This document shows, piece by piece, positions 12,786 through 24,109 of a stretch of DNA of 64,000 bases; the first letter of the stretch is position 1; every line of letters starts with the position of its first letter. The position numbers and the translations under genes were made by a program. Location: NCBI RefSeq assembly GCF_019925205.1, contig NC_083568.1, forward strand, positions 8,802,393-8,866,392. The letters are read 5' to 3'. The notes beneath the pieces are model-generated. The model was not told where the DNA came from. It saw only the letters and a list, made by a program, of their open reading frames with translations, and ran no database searches. The DNA comes from Metopolophium dirhodum. Taxonomy: Eukaryota; Arthropoda; Insecta; Hemiptera; Aphididae.

Positions 12786-14420
12786 ATGCACATTACATAA
12801 ATCCTATAGCCATTAGCCATGGTGTATACAGCACATAATTATATTATACATTACAATACGTTACAAGTATTTCGTGGAAACGTCGTCTCGTCGTACTATA
12901 CATGCAATGTTGATAGACTTGCTTGCGTGTAACCCCGTCGTACTTGTTATTATTACAACATAGCCCGAACCTATGGCCCTGAGTGTTACAAGACAATAGT
13001 ACATATTGTAATACGCGTGTTTATTTTTCTGGATAAAATTATCACCAGAGTTATGCATTATGCATTTACGTGGATCTCGTGCGGAGGCAGTTGACGATTA
13101 TTTTGACTTTGTATACAATATGTTACTATCACAATATAGCCCGAACCTATGCCCCCCCCCCCCCTGGGTCTGTTATGGTTGTACTGCTATAACTTTATGA
13201 GCAATGGTCCTTAAATATCGACAGTATTTAATATTATATTAGCTATACTTGAACACATACATAAATAATAGGATGTATATTATTAAGATTACGGACATTT
13301 CATAACGACAACTTTTTTCACTTTCTATAAAACTAAATAATAATAAAACACGTGCACGGTTCGCTTGTACGTGCAGTATACAATATAATCTCCGGAGTTC
13401 TTCGCAAACGCATTACGCGGATCCCGTGTGGAGGTAATTGACGATTATCTCGGCCGTAAACCACGCTGTACACGCCATTATTATAATATAGCCCGAACTC
13501 CTATGCCCCGGAGTAGACAAGACAATTCATGGTTTTTTTCTGGATAAAATGAGCAATGGTCCTTAAATATGTACAGTGTTTAATATTAGTTAGCTATATT
13601 TGAATACCTCTATGAAGTTTTAAGTATAATATAGGATTGCGGATATTGATGAGCAACAATTTTTTTCACTATTTAAAACACACATTTTTATAAGACAATT
13701 TCATTTTTTTTTTTTGCTACCCCTGGAGGTTTTCTCAAGTATCACCCTGCAGTGTTCGGACTTATCTAGATAATTATTTTGTTCATCTAGATTGACTAGA
13801 TTAATAGTTACAAGGTATCTAAACGTTCATCTTAGATAATTTTTTTACTTATCTAAATGAATTTATCTAGATAAATTTTTATTGATAAATATAGCGAAAT
13901 TGTACAAACGAATTTTAAATATTTATACAGATTGTCAAACCAAGTTTATGTTTTATAAATAATTATCTAGATAAATATGAGTTAGGTCATCTTTATCTTT
14001 GCCTAGATAAAAAACTACATATCTAATCCGAACACTGGTGACACCCCACTCCTACGCCAATTATGCATATATCACATAAATCCTATAGCCATATTATAGT
14101 GAAGTAACAATACAATACAAATTTACAATATGTTACAAGTATTCCATGGAAACGTCGCGTCGTCTCTTCGTATGAAATTTTCATAAAACACGTGCACGGT
14201 TCGCTTACGCGTACACAATAATCTCTGAAGTTCTTCGCAAACGCATTACGCGGATCTCGTGTGGAGGTAGTTAACGATTATTTCGGCCGTGAACACGTTA
14301 TTATTACAGTATATAATATCCCGAACCTATGCCCCGGAGTTGACAGTGTGGCAGTGCGAGACAATACATGTTTATTTCTGGATAAAATGAGCGATGGCCC
14401 CCCTAACAACGCCATTATAA
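12786..14420. repeat. Locally duplicated block, three to four diverged copies
   Basis: Blocks recur in order: ATAAATCCTATAGCCAT (about 12,797 and 14,077), GTTACAAGTATT then GGAAACGTCG (12,860 and 14,132), ACACGTGCACGGTTCGCTT (13,347 and 14,189), AACGCATTACGCGGATC (13,407 and 14,239), ATAGCCCGAACCTATGCCCC and close variants (12,960, 13,136, 13,486, 14,317) and GAGCAATGGTCCTTAAATAT (13,199 and 13,550). The copies differ by indels and substitutions. A 78-codon frame at 14,261-14,497 begins at GTG and is not open in the other copies, so I do not call it a gene. A 13-C tract sits at 13,152-13,164. Confidence 0.6.
13750..14037. mobile_element. hAT-type MITE with TTATCTAGATAA subterminal palindromes
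   Basis: Left end CAGTGTTCGGACTTATCTAG, right end CTAATCCGAACACTG on the plus strand, giving a 10-11 bp terminal inverted repeat that starts CAGTGTTCGGA. The interior repeats the palindrome TTATCTAGATAA several times in perfect and degraded form. A CAGTG start and short inverted repeats are usual for hAT elements. I could not see a clean 8-bp target duplication. It splits the duplicated block between copies. Confidence 0.6.
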
Positions 14421-14429
14421 AGTTAGTGA

Positions 14430-15970
14430 CGGTGACAGCAGTGACGGTCGTATACAATTTCCAACAAGATGGGGTGAATCGGAATATTCTGCCATAGCTC
14501 TTCTAATGCGGTCGGAATTTCAACATTAACCGCCAGCTAAACAATAGACATCACCAACCTATAATAATGTCACTGTGGTATTATTATCGTTATACTGTAA
14601 TGCAGTTTGAAATTATGAAAAAAAAATTACCAAATAAAAATTATACGCTGCAGACAATATTGGCAACAATAATAATTAATAACATCACACTAATTATAAT
14701 ATGTTCACTCTGCAAGACGTTTTACAGAATGGTTTCTGTTTGTTTTGTTTTATAATTTATCAATACCCAAAATCAATAGATAAACAGGATATTAATAAAT
14801 ATTTAATTTTTTGAAATATCAGATAATATTATATTTTTGGCTGTATATTTACTACTACTTATACCATTCTGGTACTGAGATGCATAGAATAATAATGATA
14901 ACTATATTAACACTTCGTCGAGATCTAAATGTTGAAGTCAAAACATATTTTATTTTCGTTATCACAAAAATGTATTTTTAAAAACATACTAGGCACCTAT
15001 AGGTTAGGCATAGGCATAGGCATAGGCATAGGCATTCACTATTAATTTGTTTTCTTTATTCCTTAGACAACCCAAAGGGAAATAAACCCAAAGATTCTTG
15101 ACGTGCAATGAACCCGTCATTGCAATCCGTTCAAATACGTTATCAAGGGGAAAAAATTAGTTGCAGTATGCAACGACATGCTGTCATATTTTAAGTTTCG
15201 ATTAGCGTCCTTCAAATTTAATGTCCGCATTCGTTAAAGAAGTGTTTGCTTGTTGGAAGTATGCTTCAAGCATGACATTCAGGAGGGTCACTTTATGACA
15301 CCGTTAAACCACGTGTCAGTCTGGTATGTCCGATTCAAGACCGATTAAATTTTTTCCATCAGAGTATTTCCACTTTGTATAAAATAAACATAACATGTTA
15401 GTGTATTATACTGTACAGCATGTACCTATATATTTTTTTAATTTACAAAATGAAAAATGTGGCAACCGCACAAGTCTACTATATAGGTTAGGTATAGGTA
15501 CAGGAGCTATAGGTACTTGTTTATTTACACTTAACATATTTGAATTTTTGCTTTAATAATGCCTTCCGTGTATTGTTGCATCGGGTTTAAGTATAACATT
15601 ATAATATCACGAGTGACGTGAATATTAAACATTTTTTTTCACATTTTTCAAATAATATAAAATATTTCTTTATATCAGTACCTACCTATATTATGTCGGA
15701 ATTATTGGACCCCCCACAAAAAAATTTAAATTACGCCACTGCCCTGGTGGAAAAATTTGCCTATAGAATCTCGAATCAGCGTTTTTTTTATGGTCGTTAT
15801 ATTCTTTGAATAAAAATATGTTATTAAATTGTCGCTCAACTAAAAAAGATTATTATTTTTTTTCAAAACATTAAACAAAAGTAATAAATAGGTACATATT
15901 TAAAATTTAAAAGTAAAGAAAAATTTTTGTGCATAAGATTCTTATATGAATATTTATTATTTCAGCAGTC
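14430..15970. other. Stretch without a recognisable gene; hexamer microsatellite
   Basis: Contains about five tandem GCATAG hexamers near 15,006-15,035. A patch of balanced composition at 15,060-15,360 has short open pieces in several frames on both strands but no consistent frame or family. Near 15,700-15,750 the minus-strand text GGGCAGTGGCGTAATTTAAA looks like the outer end of a DNA transposon, without a partner end. Confidence 0.45.
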
Positions 15971-15977
15971 TTAGTAA

Positions 15978-16163
15978 AAATCTTTTACCGTTGACATCTT
16001 TTTTAATGGAAAGTCCACGCAAAATGGATTGTTACCACGACGACGTATTTCTCTAATTCTTGATTTTTATAAATGTTTTTTTCTAGCATTTATGCACGGC
16101 CTATTTGAACGATCTCGAAAGAAAAACGTTGGTCCACCACCTGCAGAACCTACTTGGATGTGA
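15978..16163 (+). pseudogene. Possible fragment of a small single-pass membrane protein
   Basis: A frame of 61 codons opens after TAA at 15,975 and closes at TGA 16,161-16,163. It has no ATG before MHGLFERS at 16,092, so it would need an upstream exon or a lost start. The translation has an N-terminal VDIFFNG segment, RRRISLILDFYKCFFLAF (a likely membrane segment after three arginines), then a basic and proline-rich tail RSRKKNVGPPPAEPTWM. The arrangement NG, about ten residues, R-x-S-L-I-x-D-F, hydrophobic segment, basic tail faintly recalls selenoprotein K-type ER membrane proteins. That is a weak resemblance read by eye. A chance frame is a real alternative. Confidence 0.2.
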
Positions 16164-16169
16164 TACACC

Positions 16170-18840
16170 GTGTAAAGTTTGACATAGTCTGCCAAATGGT
16201 AAAATGATAAAGTAATAGCTCTGTAAATCGATTTACACTATTTAAATTAGTTTGATTGCCAAAATTTGTTGTATATATTTTTATGAGGAAAGGTATTTTA
16301 CAATAGTTCACTTAAACGCAGAAATGTACATTTGTGTTTCACCATACAGTTAATGTTGGTTAGGTTTCGATACCTGCTACTGGCTGCTAGAATAGTATTT
16401 GTTGGCAAAAATGTAAAACCGATCGAATACTTTTTTAAAATAATATCATTTGTAACTAATTATGGTATTTTGTTCTACATTTTAGTAGTACCTAGTACAA
16501 TGTTATTTTTGTTGACGCTTTTATCAATTATATTCTCAAAGGTATCGAAAACTTAACCTAGGAGTAAGTTATTAGAGAATTTCAATATAATTTTCAATTG
16601 ACTTAAACCATAAGATTAGAAAAAAATGGTTATATTGAAAATTCCAAAAATCTAATTGTACAAACACTTGTAAAATTTAGCTAAATTTTGTAATATTTCG
16701 CTATTAAATAGGAATTCGTTTTATAGATTTCTTTTTGAGTGATTCTCAATTAAACGTAGTTATTAATTTTACACAGACATACACGTACCTACGCATAGGG
16801 TGACTGGCTAAACATCTGAGACAGACTGTGTATTAATATTGTTACTAAATGGTAAATACCGATAGTGACAAATACGCATTATATGTTAGATCGACGACGA
16901 GAATGTTATTGATGTGTCTTGCAATCGTCTTAACACTACCCATCGCGATATCCGGCGGGGTTTATGTCCCTTACATAATTCCATAAGGACACCGTGCCAT
17001 ACGTCCTGATATAGCCGCTGATGTACGAGGGAAAGTCTCGATAATAATAATAATAATAATATCTCGTATTACCAGACGACCGAATTACTTTATTGGCCGT
17101 CGATACGGAAAACATAATAATAATAATAATATGTATATACGCTAAATCCACGCCGTTCATTTCGTCGAGATTTTCTAGGATTTTCTCGGCGATAAAAACG
17201 CCCTATCAATCGTTATTCGACATGTGCCACACTCGGTGGTCGACCTTTTTTTATCCGAGTCCTTTGCCATCCTATCACCGCATCTATCAGTGATAATTTA
17301 CATCACAGCGGGTTCGGTCCGTCCGCATATTATTATGTATATATATATATATATGTACCTTAACAGGCAGACGTCGCTATAATAGTATGGTCTGTTTTAA
17401 CTAAAGCGATCCGTCCGGTTTCCTTTTGGCTCGCGGGTCGGGTCGACTTAGCATAGTGATGATAGTAATAATATGTGTCACGTCGAGTCTGCGTTATCGG
17501 CGAAAGAGCTCTGCTGGGAATACTTAATGTCCGCGACGATTTTCCATCTTATTTACAGTACGAATCTCTGCGAGTCTCTGCGCGAGCTCGTAAGGAACCG
17601 ATTCCTATACCATACTGCAGGTATCTGGTATCCTCTTCCGTTTTCGATGGCAACCATTTATTTTCGATGCTTTTACCGCACTGGCAAGTACCTATCTACA
17701 GTTATTCTTAAATTTTACGTAAACTTACGAGTATAAGAACTGCACAGCAGAGAGCAGACAGCACGCATTTCACTCGACTTACATAATATTATTCAACTGT
17801 AATTCTGGTAAAATAATAATTTACGGCATTGCAATGGTATGCGTTAGTTTGTTCTAAAGTAATGTAAATCATCCAAAATAATATGTATTAAATACTTTAT
17901 TTTACGACTGCGGTTTTAAACATTACTGTACCCATATAATAGCTGTCAGCTGTTGATTATGAAATATATATTACAGTAGGTTGGTTGTAAGTACATAATA
18001 TACAACACTACCTTATGAGCAATTCGACGAAACACAATGGGTTCAGACTTTCAGACATTACATTAATATAATCGTTAAACAATTTATGAAACTGATGATT
18101 TATTAAAATGTTTCTTATTAAAACGTTAAACGATAAATATTTCTTTACCTTACAATATGTACTATCAGACTTGTGTAGGTACTCACGTTTTGAACAAATA
18201 ATTTATTTTGTTCCGTTTGCACGAATTTAACGTAATTATAACCCACTGGCAGCCTGTGTTTGCCACTTAAGTTTGAATTACTCCCTTATAATTCCATCGC
18301 CCGGTAAATGTTTCCTACTTCGGACAATTAGTTTCGTCGTATTATACGCACCTACACACAATCTGTGCGATAAAATATGATACGTTCCTCTAGTCGTGTT
18401 AACTGTTAAACCAGCATTGCCATAAACAAGTTTTAATTCCAAAATTATTCAGTATTATATTAAACACTATATTTTGTGAAATTTTTGTCGGCCAAAAAAA
18501 AAATGTACACCTTCATAAACATGTGAAAAAAACGATGTTCCCATGCCCACGCCCTGCGTTTACATTACTCTAGCACTATTAACAATCAATAATATTCAAA
18601 TACAAATTTAACAACCGTACTATTGTGTGATTTATTTTGTACAATATTGTACAAAATGGCAATTCAGGCCCGACCTAAACCTGACGCGTTAAACTATAAA
18701 CTATAAAAAAAAAAATTATACATATAATATTTGACATCAACCAATATTATTTCAGTCATTTAAAATAAACAATATTGTATTCATACCCAACTCGGTATCT
18801 TAAAAATTGATTAGTTAAGTCCCACGATATAGATCGGATA
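16170..18840. other. Stretch without an assignable gene; CpG-rich patch
   Basis: Positions 16,930-17,760 are CpG-rich with AAT microsatellites at 17,041-17,062 and 17,116-17,131 and a TA tract near 17,338-17,354. Two plus-strand frames of 79 and 88 codons overlap in different registers at 17,473-17,736. That is expected where G+C is high and stops are rare, and neither has a recognisable motif. The patch could contain a 5' UTR exon. A perfect 24-bp palindrome lies at 18,634-18,657. Confidence 0.4.
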
Positions 18841-18895
18841 TTATTAGCAAAACAAAATAATACTTGCGACGACGTTCGTGGCAGTAGGACGAGCG

Positions 18896-18990
18896 ATGAT
18901 ATCTTCGGTAGTCGGAAGACGATTGTGGACGAGAAAACTTACTAGTTTGATGTGTGTGCGACAATTCGTTCCCAAAGAACGGCACAGCAG
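18896..18990 (+). CDS. Candidate first coding exon with a mitochondrial presequence-like N-terminus
   Basis: ATG at 18,896 opens a frame reading MISSVVGRRLWTRKLTSLMC followed by VRQFVPKERHS. It has many Arg/Lys and Ser/Thr and almost no acidic residues, as in N-terminal mitochondrial targeting sequences. CAG/GT at 18,990/18,991 could be a splice donor (GTGTTA is a weak consensus); without splicing the frame stops at 18,995. The surrounding 150 bp are CpG-rich against an A/T-rich background. No downstream exon was recognised, so product and reality are both uncertain. Confidence 0.2.
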
Positions 18991-19629
18991 GTGTTAAGTG
19001 TTCAATTAAATTGGATTTATAATAATATGATGAGTTGTGTATGAATTTTCGCGTATGAAAAACTATTCTGAACGGAAACGGTCCGCCAGCCTATATATTT
19101 CTATCTAAAGCACAGTTTTTCAATTTGCAGTTTATTCATCGGTGAATAAATTTATTTGATGAATAAATTTCCGAATAAGTCAACAAATTCGGTCAAGTGT
19201 TTATCGCAGTGAAATTATTTTCCAAATAACTATTATCGGATTTCGGAGAATAATATTACCTAATCGGTAGATTAAATTTATTATAATAATAATATGTGTC
19301 AGTAGTCTGACTACTATATCAACTACTTTATAATTTCAGGTTACAGTGAAAAACACTGCGAACAGCGATTATATGATAATTATTATATTTTGAACCTTTG
19401 ACTATGCAAACTTTTTTATTGGTAGGTTTTGATAATAATTAGAGCAGAATATTTTTAGCATTCGAATATTTGTTTTGCGCAACCGTAAACAAAAAGGATA
19501 GGTTGTAAAAAATGTGTTTCGTGTTATTAGGACGAAGTGAAATCTAAAATTGTGTGTTGTATATTTTTGCATATTATTCATTGTCTTTTTTGCATTTTGT
19601 GACATATTTAGTTTTTTTTTTTAATTTAT

Positions 19630-19996
19630 CTATTTATCCAATATACATATTATATAAATCACGCATATAACGAGTTTGCGTGCAAGCACTCCAAACGTAC
19701 TCAACCGATTTCGGTAAGATTATGCTCAAATATAGTGAAATATGTGTGATTTGGTCCAACTTAAAATATGGGTTAGGATAATAGTTGTTACCTCGGAAAG
19801 TGCCCTTAATTTTTTTATCGAGCATTTGAGAATGGTTTTTGAGATTTACGATTGAAGTTTTTGTTTATAAATGGTTGCTATTGGTTACAGCTTACAGTAT
19901 TATTATAATGAGGTATTTGTTTTAAAATATTAAATAACGAATTGAACAAAGTTTGCCAATTTTTAACGGGAAACGAAGTGCACGCAATCAGCTAGT
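19630..19996 (+). mobile_element. Helitron-like non-autonomous repeat, copy 3
   Basis: The 5' region ATATAAATCACGCATATAAC is followed by internal blocks shared with the copies at 0.8-1.6 kb (GTTTATAAATGGTTGCTATT, GGTTACAG). The 3' end is ACGGGAAACGAAGTGCACGC then AATCAGCTAGT, finishing at 19,996. It encodes nothing. The 5' boundary is approximate. Confidence 0.5.
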
Positions 19997-20240
19997 AAAT
20001 TATAAAACTAAATTTAGTGTATTACTATATTAACTTTATAAAATTGTATATTGTATGAAATTGTTACTCATTAAATAAAACTGTTTTAAATTTAATTTTT
20101 ACATATCTAAATACTCGAAAATATATTCTGCTTTGGAATGTAATACTAATTATGTAGGTACCTATACGGCCTACAAATGGTATTGTCATTCAAAAAATTA
20201 AAAACTTAAAATACTGATTGTGATAAATAACAGTAAAAAA

Positions 20241-21044
20241 GTGGGCAAGTGGATGTCGTTCTGCTGTATAGTAGGTTACAAGTGGGTCACTGTAATGGAT
20301 GGTGTTAAATTTGAATTCAATGATATAATATCATTGTATAAGAAAAACGATTCTGAGCGAAAACGGTCAGTCAGCTTGTTTAAAATGTTCAATCCTTGGC
20401 TATAAAAGTTGAACATTTTATAAATTTTTAACTACAAAATAATTATTAAATTTTAAATTTGATAAATTTTATCAAAATTTTAACTTTAAATGCTTATAAA
20501 AAAAAATTGTGCCTATGCATTTTTAATATTTTTCAACTGCTATTGTAATTATACACCAGGAGCCTTGCATTACATTTTCAAGCTTTTTTATTTAACAAAT
20601 AAAGTTTTATTGACATTCATAGAAAAAAAACCTAAAAAAGTTGGAAACTGAGTATATCCGTAAACAGCTCAAAACAAGTCAAAACATTTTAAAATTGTTT
20701 TCATGTATAGATAAGGCTAATATAAACATTCAGTGAACATTTCATGTATTTACAATCATTTGTTTTAGTGTTCCACCAAAAGCCAAAATCGATTTTGCGT
20801 AAAAATTCCAGTTTTTCCTTAATTTTTATTTTGTTTTTCCGGGCGCTTTTGAAAACTATTGGGAATTTTGTTCTCCCAAAAGTACCAACTAGATTCACTT
20901 TCCCATCGAACAAGATACTGAAGTGGAAAATCGAAGCATTACTTCGACTACTAATCGTGTACACAGACACAACAATAAAAAATAATAATAATAAAACACA
21001 CATCATTGTAAAATCAATACATTCATCGTTCCACTCAGAATCTA
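20241..21044 (+). repeat. Family A interspersed repeat, full copy, plus orientation
   Basis: Starts GTGGGCAAGTGGATGTCGTT and ends CCACTCAGAATCTA. About 110 bp from the start is GATTCTGAGCGAAAACGG, the inverse of the 3' end (CG..CCACTCAGAATC), so most of the repeat lies between inverted GATTCTGAG motifs. It matches the copies at 58,823-59,670, 31,134-31,615 and (inverted) 21,420-22,345. Frames of about 100 codons occur on both strands in the same place, a property of the repeat rather than a gene. I could not place it in a known superfamily. Confidence 0.7.
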
Positions 21045-21419
21045 AAATATGATTTATTTACCAATCATGGTGTTTCAATCATGAAGAAATAAAATATTTA
21101 AAAAAATTAAAACTGTAACCTAACGTTGAACATTTTTGAAATAATGAGTGTTTTACACAATAAAAATCACCCTTTAATCCTTTATATAATAATATATTAT
21201 ACAGGGTGATTCTTTTATCAAACAACACTCATCAATGAAAAAGTATTGAATTTTATCAAAATTTTTTTTTTTTCAACATTGTAGATTTACGCTCTTCTTG
21301 AATTGTATATATTTTTTATATTTTTCACCCTTATATTTATTAGATAAACCACTATCAACTTTTGATTTTCAAATGGTAACCTATACTTAAAATTTCATGA
21401 TTGAATAAAACTATTTTTT

Positions 21420-22345
21420 TTGATTCTGAGCGGAGCGATGAATGTATTGATTTTACAATGATGTGTGTTTATTTATTTATTTTTGTTTTTTTTATTTTTA
21501 TATCCGTGTACACGATTAGTAGTCGAAATAATGCTTCGATTTTCAACTTCAGTATCTTGGTCGATGGGAAAGTGACCCTAGTTGGTACTTTTGGGAGGTC
21601 AAAATTCCAAATAGTTTTCAAAAGCGCCCGGAACAACAAAATAAAAATTAAGGAAAAACGGGAATTTTTACGCAAAATCGGTTTTTGGTGTAACTTTAAA
21701 ACAAATGAACGTATATATATATATATTATGAATTTTTCACTGGTTGCTTATATTTGAATTTTCTATAGGTATACGATAACATTTTCAAAATATTTTTATT
21801 TATTTTTTTTTTTTTTATTGATCTTGAGCCCGGTAGCTGAGACCATTAGCTATTTTTAGTTTTTTTTACTGTAGGTTATTAAGTCGGTAGGGGGAGGAAC
21901 ACGTATGTGTTTAGTTTGACAGAATTTTTGATTGGGCACCCGTAGGTATCTGCCATGCCCGGGTGGGGGATGGCGGCACTTGTTCTCCGGACACCGTGAC
22001 TTGCACGGAGAAAAATGCCGCCCGGTGGTCGAGGATCGAACTCGGACCGGCTGTGCCGAATCCGTCGCGTTAGACCGCTCATATTTTTATTTGTTTTGAA
22101 CAGTTTAGAAACATTTTCTGGTTTCCAATTTTATTAGTCTTTTTTTCTATGAATGTCAATAGAACTTTATTTGTTGGGTAAAAAAGCTTGAAAATTTAAT
22201 ACAAGGCTCCTACTATATTGTTACAATGACATTTGAAAAATATTAAAAATCCTTAGTCACAGTTTTTATTCATAAGCATTTAAAGTTCAAATCTTGACAT
22301 AATACGGAAAAATCACGAAACGTAGCAAATTATTTTGAGTTGAGT
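21420..22345 (-). repeat. Family A interspersed repeat, inverted copy interrupted by a SINE
   Basis: On the minus strand this copy matches 20,470-21,040 and 59,085-59,667. It ends at GATTCTGAGCGGAGCGATG (21,422 onward on the plus strand). At the other end it extends beyond what is present in the other copies (through TTTGCTACGTTTCGTGA, minus strand) and lacks the GTGGGTAAG start. SINE copy B sits inside at 21,802-22,080. With the copy at 20,241 it forms a head-to-head inverted pair separated by about 375 bp. Confidence 0.7.
21802..22080 (-). mobile_element. tRNA-derived SINE, copy B, inserted in family A
   Basis: The minus-strand reading gives GAGCGGTCTAACGCGACGG, a B box (CCGAGTTCGATCCTC), the body GGCATTTTTCTCCGTGCAAG and GTCACGGTGTCCGGAG, and a poly-A tail at about 21,803-21,816. 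The 12-bp target-site duplication ATATTTTTATTT is exact at 21,790-21,801 and 22,081-22,092. The first bases of the tRNA head (before the A box) are missing, consistent with 5' truncation on insertion. Confidence 0.85.
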
Positions 22346-22349
22346 ATTC

Positions 22350-24105
22350 TAAGTGCGGAGAGGATTTTATTATTTTCGATTTTCCGACCGATTTTCACCG
22401 GAGAGTATGGCTTTTGGGTCTGGGAAAAAATTTCAAAATATCAAATAACGTACAAGAGGTTTTTATTGGTATACAGTAGTAGAAAAAAGTTACGTAGTCG
22501 GATTTCCGTTTTGCCGATTTGTTTGTGTGTGCTCCGTCATTATTTTGAATTTTTTTGTCATCGCAGCTATCAAGTGACAATTATATTTTATCAGACAGGT
22601 ACAACAAAATATTGTCACTTTCAATAAATAAAAATATATACTTATTATTAATATCTTATACTATATATTTAGGTATTTAAAATGTGGTGGCCCTGAAAAA
22701 GGTCGTTTTAAATGGTTGGCTCTTTTAAAAGAACCGTTTATATTTACTGCCAACGTACCTATGCGGTTTCCGGAAAAAAAACACAACTTGATTTTTTTTT
22801 TTGATATGACGTACCTAAACATACGATAAAAAATTTGGTTGTTTTTTTTAGTAAGTTTTAGGATTAATAGGATTAAATACGGTCCAAGGATATGCACGTG
22901 CTATGTCAGACATAAATCGTACAAATTGGTCCTGTACACTACCACATCTCTCCAGGATATTTGTACGGTAAATTCATTGTACTCGACTATGTACGCGAGT
23001 CATATACTAAAAATATGTAGGTATGTTTGGTTTTTACCGGATCTTATATACGAGAATTTTAAATTAACAAGTTACATTTCGTAAGCTTACATTTTTGTAA
23101 GAACAGCAAAAAATCCTTAACTACCTAAATGTCTGCTTACAAGGATTATGGGCTCTCAACATATCATTACAGGTAAATGAATCCTGGTCGATATAACACT
23201 GCATTATCGGCAGTTACGTATCTGTCGTTCTATAGGGAACAATTAAAGAAAAATTATCATTTAATAATATTATTTAAATGACGCCATTGTTTACATATTA
23301 TTTTACCATTGCGGCATACGAGTCGATCATATTATCACCAAGGTGCTAGGTAGTATACATTTTATACTTACATAATATTACATCTTGTATCTTAATTGTA
23401 CACATATTTTGTATAAGTTGGTAGCGATTAAGTAGGTATTTATATACGTTGTTTTGATCACTATTATTGAATTTATAAATAGTAAGAAATAGGTACTTCT
23501 TTAATAGTATTTGAAATGAGAATGTATATTATAATATTATTACTATCATTATAGTTTATAAATAATATTTGAAGTGTCCGATCCAGTCCCGCATTATTGC
23601 ACTATTTTGGAAACCAATTATTATGGTATAAACTATAATTATATAACTATGAATGAATAAGTCTACTATTTCTGTTGAAATATTTAAATCCAATATGTGA
23701 AACATTATTTTTATTTTTCACATTTACCATTTTCAAATGTAATTAAACATTGCAGTATGAATATAATTTCAACATACAAGATCTTCTGAATTGTGTGTCA
23801 TAGGTAGTTGATTAATTCATTATGGCATATTTAAATTAGGTAAAATGACCAATGTGAAACTGATTTTGAATTATAATATATTATGTAGATAAATAATTTT
23901 CTATTCACTTTTTGTATATGAACTAAAAAGTGGAGATTTCGATATAACTTTTGTAGAGTAGGTATAGAATTTCATGAAAAACCCAGTGTCTAGCTGAGTA
24001 TTGTAATTACTAAATTTAAATAATATGGAAATAAAAATATAGCAGCCACACCAGTTCCACATTCTTAGATGTAAGGTAAATAGTAATACTATGATCGTAA
24101 GGATC
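22350..24105. other. AT-rich stretch without a recognisable gene
   Basis: A 95-codon frame at 22,340-22,627 starts at TTG, overlaps a 61-codon frame on the other strand and shows no motif. Nothing else stands out. Confidence 0.45.
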
Positions 24106-24109
24106 AACA

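Noticed and set aside
14261..14497. A 78-codon frame
   Set aside because: It starts at GTG and is not open in the paralogous copies at 12.8-13.6 kb.
17473..17736. Two overlapping frames of 79 and 88 codons
   Set aside because: Two registers being open at once in a G+C-rich patch is expected by chance, and neither has a recognisable motif.
20701..21757. Several frames of 100-118 codons on both strands
   Set aside because: They lie in the family A repeat, overlap in opposite directions, and are not kept open among its copies.
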